The notes under the pieces: model-generated
The model's database searches: none
Seen by the model: the letters and a program-made list of their open reading frames with translations, nothing else
What the model was told of the DNA's origin: nothing
Assembly: GCA_013814015.1 (NCBI GenBank)
Contig: JACCQS010000114.1
Span: 1-10,974 of the forward strand
Source of the DNA: Geodermatophilaceae bacterium
GTDB lineage: Bacteria; Actinomycetota; Actinomycetes; Mycobacteriales; Geodermatophilaceae
Direction of reading: 5' to 3'
Length of the DNA: 10,974 nt
Made by a program: the position numbers and the translations under genes
In this document: piece by piece, positions 7,084-10,974 of the stretch
Layout of the letters: each line of letters starts with the position of its first letter
Position numbering within the stretch: position 1 is the stretch's first letter

Positions 7084-7499
7084 GGCCTGGTGTCGGATCC
7101 GCCGGGGGAACCGTCGGGGGAGCGATAGGCCTCGAGTTCGACCTCGACGAGCAGATCGGGGTGCACCAATCGGCTGATCTCGACCATGGTTGCAGCTGGA
7201 CGCACGGCATCGAACAGCTCGGAATGGGCGCGTCCGATCTGGTCCTGCTGGCTGATGTCACGGACGTACATCCGGGTGCGAACCACGTCTGTCACGTCCA
7301 AACCGGCTTCCCGTACGGCGGCCAGCGCGATGCCGAAGGCGGCGCGGGTCTGCGCGTACGGATCACCGAGTCCAACCACCTCGCCGTCCACTGTGGCCGT
7401 CGACCCGGCGACGAGTACCCACGGGCCGGCAACAACCGCGCGCGAGTAGCCGACCCTTTCCTCGTACGGGCCGCCGGAACTGATTCGTCGCAGCGTCAT
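7080..7499 (-). CDS. Rid (YjgF/YER057c/UK114) family protein lacking the RidA arginine
   Basis: This 139-residue protein has the chorismate-mutase-like Rid fold: VLVAGSTATVDGEVVGLGDP (28-47), the helix YAQTRAAFGIALAAVREAGL, RTRMYVRDI (75-83) and the C-terminal RPAATMVEISRLVHPDLLVE (100-119). Classical RidA hydrolyses reactive enamines and imines such as 2-aminoacrylate, using an arginine equivalent to E. coli RidA Arg105. Aligning the VE of E. coli ARSCVEV with the VE of AATMVEI here puts Ala103 at that position. I therefore place it among arginine-lacking Rid subfamilies, whose activities are poorly known, and do not call it ridA. ATG at 7499 begins at the family-typical N-terminus; the frame is open further upstream but would overlap priA. 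It lies 34 bp after priA and overlaps hisF by four bases. Confidence 0.88.
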   Translation of the reverse strand: MTLRRISSGGPYEERVGYSRAVVAGPWVLVAGSTATVDGEVVGLGDPYAQTRAAFGIALAAVREAGLDVTDVVRTRMYVRDISQQDQIGRAHSELFDAVRPAATMVEISRLVHPDLLVEVELEAYRSPDGSPGGSDTRP

Positions 7500-7533
7500 C
7501 TCGTTGCCCCGGTTGCCGGCGGCGTGGGCGGCT

Positions 7534-8253
7534 TCACCAGGCCACCGTGAGCGCCTCAGGAAGGGTGAAAGCGCCGGCATACAAGGCTTTTCCGACGATG
7601 GCCCCCTCCAAGCCGTCGGGTACCAGAGCAGCGAGCACCCGAAGATCGTCCAAACTGGACACTCCGCCGCTGGCAATGACCGGCCGGTCCGTGGCGGCGC
7701 AGACATTGCGGAGCAGTCCGACATTGGGGCCGGTCAGCGTTCCGTCACGTTCGACGTCAGTCACCACATAGCGGGAGCAGCCCTGCGCGTCCAGCCGGGC
7801 GAGGACCTCCCAGAGATCTCCGCCCTCGCTGGTCCATCCCCGGGCTGCCAGCGTCTTCCCGCGAACGTCCAGACCGACGGCGATCTTTGCACCATGTTCG
7901 GCGATGACCTGAGCCGTCCAGTCCGGGTCCTCCAGCGCCGCCGTACCGAGGTTGACCCGGGCGCAACCCGTTGCCAGCGCGGCGGTCAGGGAGGCGTCGT
8001 CGCGGATGCCGCCGGACAGTTCCACCTCGATATCCAGTCTGCCCACCAGATCGGCGATGAGTTCTCGATTGTGGCCACGCCCGAAGGCCGCATCGAGGTC
8101 GACGAGATGGATCCACTCCGCACCGTCGCGCTGCCAGCCCAAGGCTGCATCCAGCGGCGAGCCGTAGGAGGTTTCGCTTGCGGCCTCACCCTGGACCAGG
8201 CGTACGGCTCGGCCGCCTGAAACGTCCACGGCCGGCAGCAGGATCAGACTCAC
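7534..8253 (-). CDS. priA: Bifunctional HisA/TrpF isomerase (PriA)
   Basis: PriA catalyses the Amadori isomerisation of ProFAR (histidine pathway) and, in Actinomycetota, also of phosphoribosylanthranilate (tryptophan pathway), replacing a separate TrpF. The 239-residue barrel shows LPAVDVSGGRAVRLVQGE (6-23), WIHLVDLDAAFGRG (47-60), VELSGGIRDD (77-86), RGWTSEGGD (138-146) and VVTDVERDGTLTGPN (163-177). Asp10 and Asp170 match Asp11 and Asp175 of M. tuberculosis PriA, and Arg138 and Trp140 match its Arg143 and Trp145, which handle the anthranilate substrate. This supports dual function over a plain HisA. It starts with GTG at 8253. No Shine-Dalgarno precedes it, but a TAGGCT box ends 6 nt upstream, hinting at a leaderless transcript. 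It is the first gene of the minus-strand run. Confidence 0.95.
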   Translation of the reverse strand: MSLILLPAVDVSGGRAVRLVQGEAASETSYGSPLDAALGWQRDGAEWIHLVDLDAAFGRGHNRELIADLVGRLDIEVELSGGIRDDASLTAALATGCARVNLGTAALEDPDWTAQVIAEHGAKIAVGLDVRGKTLAARGWTSEGGDLWEVLARLDAQGCSRYVVTDVERDGTLTGPNVGLLRNVCAATDRPVIASGGVSSLDDLRVLAALVPDGLEGAIVGKALYAGAFTLPEALTVAW

Positions 8254-8259
8254 CGACCC

Positions 8260-8265
8260 AGCCTA
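8260..8265 (-). promoter_or_regulatory. Candidate -10 box of a leaderless priA promoter
   Basis: TAGGCT on the minus strand fits the actinobacterial TANNNT -10 pattern and ends 6 nt before the priA GTG, the spacing expected when transcription starts at the start codon. The absence of a Shine-Dalgarno agrees with this. A possible -35, CTGACG (8285-8280), is only 14 nt away, which is short. The nitroreductase promoter must lie within the same short divergent region or inside the start of priA. Confidence 0.4.
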
Positions 8266-8295
8266 GGAGGCCGGCGGCGCGTCAGAGGGAAAGGC

Positions 8296-8904
8296 ATGCT
8301 GGGCGCCATGGAGTTCTCCGAGGTTGTGCGGCGCCGGCGAATGGTGCGCGCCTACGATCCGAGCCGCCCGGTCCCCCCTGGAATCCGGGACAAGCTGTTG
8401 GCCAACGCCCGGCATGCACCGTCGGCCGGCTTCTCTCAGGGCTGGGGGTTCCTGGTACTGGAAGCCGGCGCAGACCGGGACCTGTTCTGGTCGGTGACCA
8501 CGGAGGAGGGCGAGGCCGACTCGTGGCTGAGCGGAATGACCGACGCGCCGCTGCTGATCGTCTGCTTCTCCCACAAAGCCGCCTACCTCGACCGGTACGC
8601 CGAGCCGGACAAGGGCTGGACCGACCGCGACGAGAACCGTTGGCCGGTTCCGTACTGGGACATCGACACCGGAATGGCCGCGTTGATGATCCTGCAGACG
8701 GCTGTCGATCAAGGCTTGGGGGCCTGCTTCTTCGGGATCCCGCCGGAGTTCATCCCCCCACTGCGAGACGCATTCGGCGTACCCGACACCTTCTCGCCGA
8801 TCGGGGTGGTCTCGGTCGGTTACCGAAGGGCGGATCAGGCATCACCATCGCTGCGCCGCGGACGTCGCGGCGCCGACGAGGTGGTGCATCACGGCCGCTG
8901 GTAG
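8296..8904 (+). CDS. Nitroreductase-family FMN oxidoreductase
   Basis: This is a 202-residue protein of the FMN-binding nitroreductase superfamily, which reduces nitro compounds, quinones or related substrates with NAD(P)H and usually works as a homodimer. Seen features are the N-terminal FMN-phosphate motif EVVRRRRMVRAYDP (9-22), the ARHAPSAGFSQGWGFLVL segment (38-55) equivalent to the family's APSAxNxQPW, a central DTGMAALMILQTAVDQGLGA helix, and FGIPPEF followed by VVSVGYR. The tail GADEVVHHGRW resembles a conserved ending of actinobacterial members. ATG at 8296 has GAGGG 6 nt upstream. ATG at 8308 (MEFSEVV) is the more family-like start but lacks good spacing, so four residues are uncertain. 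It diverges from priA with a 42-bp gap. The physiological substrate is unknown. Confidence 0.88.
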   Translation: MLGAMEFSEVVRRRRMVRAYDPSRPVPPGIRDKLLANARHAPSAGFSQGWGFLVLEAGADRDLFWSVTTEEGEADSWLSGMTDAPLLIVCFSHKAAYLDRYAEPDKGWTDRDENRWPVPYWDIDTGMAALMILQTAVDQGLGACFFGIPPEFIPPLRDAFGVPDTFSPIGVVSVGYRRADQASPSLRRGRRGADEVVHHGRW

Positions 8905-8925
8905 CCCGCGGGCACGAGGACGCCG

Positions 8926-8931
8926 TAGCCT
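8926..8931 (+). promoter_or_regulatory. Candidate -10 box of a leaderless DinB-like gene
   Basis: TAGCCT fits TANNNT and ends 7 nt before the ATG at 8939, which has no clear Shine-Dalgarno. The same arrangement occurs before priA in this window. I see no convincing -35 element. Confidence 0.3.
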
Positions 8932-8938
8932 CCGGCGA

Positions 8939-9517
8939 ATGGACATCGTGCCGGACGCCAAGGACTGGACCTGGGTGCTCGAGCGAGCATGCCCGGACTG
9001 TGGCTTCGACGCAGCTGCGGTTGCTGGACCAGACGTGGCGGCGATGCTGCGAGGCGCTGCGCAAACCTGGCAGATCCGGCTGCGCCGTGACGACGTAGGG
9101 ACTCGCCCGGCTCGCCACACCTGGTCACCGCTGGAGTACGCATGCCACGTACGTGATGTCTGCTCCCGCTTCGACGACCGGCTGGCATTGATGCTGACCC
9201 AGGCCGATCCCGAGTTCGAAAACTGGGACCAGGACGCGACGGCGATCACAGACCGCTACGGCGAGATGAATCCCGCCGAAGTGGCGGTCGAACTCGGCCG
9301 TGCCGCCGACACATTGGCCGCGCACTTCGCTGAGGTGCGAGACGATCAGTGGCAGCGAAGCGGCCGGCGCAGCGATGGTGCGCGATTCACCGTCGACTCG
9401 TTCGCCCGGTACCTCCTGCACGACATTCTTCATCACCTGCACGATGTCGGCGCCGGTGTGCCTGCCGACGCGCGCGGGTCCGATCCGGTGCAGCGCGGAG
9501 TCACCCCGTCGGCGTGA
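8939..9517 (+). CDS. DinB-like (DinB_2/mycothiol-dependent type) four-helix protein
   Basis: This 192-residue protein has the pattern of the DinB/YfiT metal-binding superfamily, which includes actinobacterial mycothiol-dependent enzymes as well as many uncharacterised members. Near the N-terminus is CPDCGFDA (18-25). Next come WSPLEYACHVRDVCSRFDDR (62-81), a WDQD segment (96-99), and the C-terminal FTVDSFARYLLHDILHHLHD (150-169). His70, His161 and His165 are in place for the usual three-histidine metal site, with His166 next to it. No membrane segment or signal peptide is seen. ATG at 8939 is 34 bp after the nitroreductase; GTG at 8948 is an alternative. Its end overlaps the end of the convergent dehydrogenase gene by 17 bp. 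The reaction cannot be inferred; thiol transfer or detoxification is a family-level guess. Confidence 0.82.
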   Translation: MDIVPDAKDWTWVLERACPDCGFDAAAVAGPDVAAMLRGAAQTWQIRLRRDDVGTRPARHTWSPLEYACHVRDVCSRFDDRLALMLTQADPEFENWDQDATAITDRYGEMNPAEVAVELGRAADTLAAHFAEVRDDQWQRSGRRSDGARFTVDSFARYLLHDILHHLHDVGAGVPADARGSDPVQRGVTPSA

Positions 9518-10685
9518 CCTTGAGGATGACGTCCGTCCCGCCGCCGTTGGCGGTCGTGAGATACAGGGAGCCGTCCGTACCGAGTTGTGCGGTTCGCAGC
9601 CGCCCGTAGGTGCCCGTGAACTCGGGAATCAACTCCTCGCTGGTCAGTTGGCCGGATCTGCCGAACGTCAACCGCAGCAGCGACTCGCCTTGGAGCTGGG
9701 CAACGACCATCGATCCGTTCCATGAGCCCCACTGCCGGCCGACGAGGAAGGTCGCGCCACAGGTGGCGTCCGTGGTCGGACCGGAGGTCCACGAGGCGGT
9801 TTTGGCAGTCGGGAACTGCTGCAGGTCGGTCATCGGCACCGACTCGTCGTAGCCGCCACCGGCGCCGTTGGGGTCCCAGCCGTAGTTGCGATTCTTGAGC
9901 ACGAGGTTGACCTCGTCGTCACGGAACGAGCCGTGTTCGATATTGAACATCTGACCGTTAGGGCGTAGCGCCAGCCCTTGGGGGTTGCGGTGCCCGTAGT
10001 TCCACATCAGCCGGGTGTTGGGGTTCGCGGCGTTGATCCGCGGGTTGCCGGCGGCCGGGCCGCCGGTCATCGGATTGATCCGTAAGATCTTGCCCGCCAA
10101 CGACGCCACGTTCTGCGGGAAGCTCCCGACGGCGTTGTCGCCGGTGCTCACCATCAGCGAACCGGTGGTGTCGAAGCGCAGTCGGCAGCCGCCGTGCCGG
10201 CCGGTGCTCGCGTTCACCGGGATGTCGCCGAGTAGCGGATCGGCCACCCGGGTCGCTGCGGTGTAGCCGGTGTCCACCGTCCAGGCGATGACCTGGATTT
10301 CCTTGTCCGCTCCGGCCTGGTGGCCCTGGCAGGTGTAGAGGCGGCGGTTGTTCGCGAAGCCGGGATCCAGGACCAGACCCATCAAGCCCGTTTCACCGGT
10401 GGAGAACAGGTCGCTGAAGTCGGCGCTCAACGCCGCCACCGTGCCGTTCGTACGCCGCACCGACAACCCGCCACCCCGCTGATCGAAGATCAGTGTGCCG
10501 TCGGGCGTCTGCGCGACATCCCACGGAATGGTCAGACCCGAGGCGATCTGCGTGATGCTGAACGTTGGCCGCGCCGCCGCCGACGGCGCAGCGGCGGCCG
10601 GCACCGACTGCACGACGACGCTCACCAAACCGGCGAGCGCCACGCTGACTACAAGCTTGGAAACATTTCGCCGTACTGCGCTCAT
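9501..10685 (-). CDS. Secreted PQQ-type glucose/sorbosone dehydrogenase-like protein
   Basis: This 394-residue exported protein has the soluble quinoprotein aldose dehydrogenase (GSDH) six-bladed propeller fold. Residues 1-32 form a Sec-type signal peptide: basic MSAVRRNVSK, a hydrophobic core, then VPAAAA before the cleavage region. There is no lipobox cysteine, so it is probably released or wall-associated. Family motifs include GLTIPWDVAQTPDG (50-63), GETGLMGLVLDPGF (97-110), GRHGGCRLRFD (162-172, His164 equivalent to the catalytic His of the HNGGRL motif), YGHRNPQGLALRPNG (230-244, with Arg233 in the cofactor site), and EHGSFRDDEVN (250-260). By family it would oxidise sugars or aldehydes with PQQ; no pqq genes are in the window. 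ATG at 10685 has GAGGG 5 nt upstream. It overlaps the convergent DinB-like gene by 17 bp at the 3' end. Confidence 0.9.
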   Translation of the reverse strand: MSAVRRNVSKLVVSVALAGLVSVVVQSVPAAAAPSAAARPTFSITQIASGLTIPWDVAQTPDGTLIFDQRGGGLSVRRTNGTVAALSADFSDLFSTGETGLMGLVLDPGFANNRRLYTCQGHQAGADKEIQVIAWTVDTGYTAATRVADPLLGDIPVNASTGRHGGCRLRFDTTGSLMVSTGDNAVGSFPQNVASLAGKILRINPMTGGPAAGNPRINAANPNTRLMWNYGHRNPQGLALRPNGQMFNIEHGSFRDDEVNLVLKNRNYGWDPNGAGGGYDESVPMTDLQQFPTAKTASWTSGPTTDATCGATFLVGRQWGSWNGSMVVAQLQGESLLRLTFGRSGQLTSEELIPEFTGTYGRLRTAQLGTDGSLYLTTANGGGTDVILKVTPTG

Positions 10686-10762
10686 GGCGGCCCTCTATCG
10701 TCTGCAGCGATGACTCTTAGTAGTCCAGTGGTTGCTCAAAGACACTAACTCGCCCGGACATC
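10686..10762. other. Short intergenic region upstream of the dehydrogenase
   Basis: It contains the GAGGG ribosome-binding site of the minus-strand dehydrogenase (about 10691-10695) and a small inverted repeat, GACT-6 nt-AGTC (10710-10723). A TTGAGC on the minus strand near 10737-10732 could be a -35, but no well-spaced -10 follows. I found no gene and none of the N-terminal part of the remnant to the right. Confidence 0.4.
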
Positions 10763-10974
10763 TTGCGGGGAATTTTGTTCCACCTGCCCTACGGCCAACC
10801 GGTACGGCTGATCCGGCCGCGCCATCAGCGCCCGCATCCGCGGTCGGCGCGCAGCGCCTCCGGCTCGACCGTTGCGGCTGATCACCGGGCTCGGGTTGCG
10901 GCGCCTGCACGGATCTATGTCGAGGGCGTGCACGATGCTGTGCGCGGCTGGGGCTGGGGACCCGACACCGGTGC
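10763..10974 (+). pseudogene. Probable DUF3097 family remnant, N-truncated, runs off window
   Basis: Reading the plus strand in the frame of 10763, the codons give a stretch that from memory resembles the actinobacterial DUF3097 family. YGQPVRLIRP (10790-10819) fits the family's xGxPVxLVRP, SASGSTVAADHRARVA (10853-10900) fits its TASGSVAVxxxRARVA, and RIYVEGVHDA (10910-10939) fits RIWVEGxHDAELVE. The frame has a TAG at 10721 and no ATG or GTG start before the conserved part, only weak TTG codons at 10763 and 10775. The roughly 80 N-terminal residues of the family are absent. After HDA the sequence reads VRGWGWGPDTGA instead of the expected ELVExVWGDDLR. This may be local decay, or an in-frame internal deletion joining to a C-terminal GWxxxTGAAW segment. 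The family function is unknown. It could be a divergent live gene with a TTG start. Confidence 0.5.

Noticed and set aside
7500..7724. N-terminal extension of the Rid gene to 7724
   Set aside because: It overlaps the end of priA, and the Rid domain begins at the ATG at 7499.
10563..10602. GCC/GGC-rich inverted repeat in the dehydrogenase gene
   Set aside because: It encodes the alanine-rich end of the signal peptide; the symmetry follows from Ala codons.
1..10974. CRISPR array, tRNA/rRNA genes, transposase or phage genes
   Set aside because: No regularly spaced repeats, cloverleaf-like segments, transposase motifs or flanking terminal repeats were found.

Overview
The window is GC-rich and densely coded, with frequent GTG starts, four-base GTGA gene overlaps and a PriA-type HisA. 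Together these point to a high-GC Actinomycetota chromosome. I cannot name the genus. It is mostly a histidine/tryptophan biosynthesis locus.

Minus strand, in order of transcription (8253 down to 1): priA/hisA (8253-7534), a Rid/YjgF-family gene (7499-7080), hisF (7083-6316), a 79-bp gap, two ABC exporter half-transporter genes (6236-4434 and 4430-2544), a Gly/Tyr/Pro-rich four-helix membrane protein (2517-1699), hisI (1679-1305), and trpE (1308 to the left edge, about 70-80 C-terminal residues missing). Spacing is -4 to +34 bp everywhere except the 79-bp gap before the exporter, so this is one operon or two overlapping units. PriA, HisF and HisI serve histidine synthesis. PriA probably also does the TrpF step, and TrpE commits chorismate to tryptophan. 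The Rid protein is a likely metabolite-repair or imine-handling partner. The exporter pair and the membrane protein are the unexpected insert between hisF and hisI.

Plus strand: a nitroreductase-family flavoprotein (8296-8904) diverges from priA across a 42-bp gap. It is followed by a DinB-like four-helix protein (8939-9517). That gene meets, tail to tail with a 17-bp overlap, a secreted PQQ-type sugar/aldose dehydrogenase on the minus strand (10685-9501).

Right edge: beyond the dehydrogenase start, plus-strand codons from about 10763 resemble the middle of the actinobacterial DUF3097 family but lack its N-terminal third and any convincing start, so this looks like a decaying remnant.

Most notable: the two ABC subunits carry complementary active-site defects, predicting an asymmetric heterodimer. 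The hisI ribosome-binding site lies in a hairpin whose loop contains the upstream gene's stop codon. The Rid protein lacks the catalytic arginine of classical RidA. No RNA genes, CRISPR arrays, insertion sequences or phage genes were seen.
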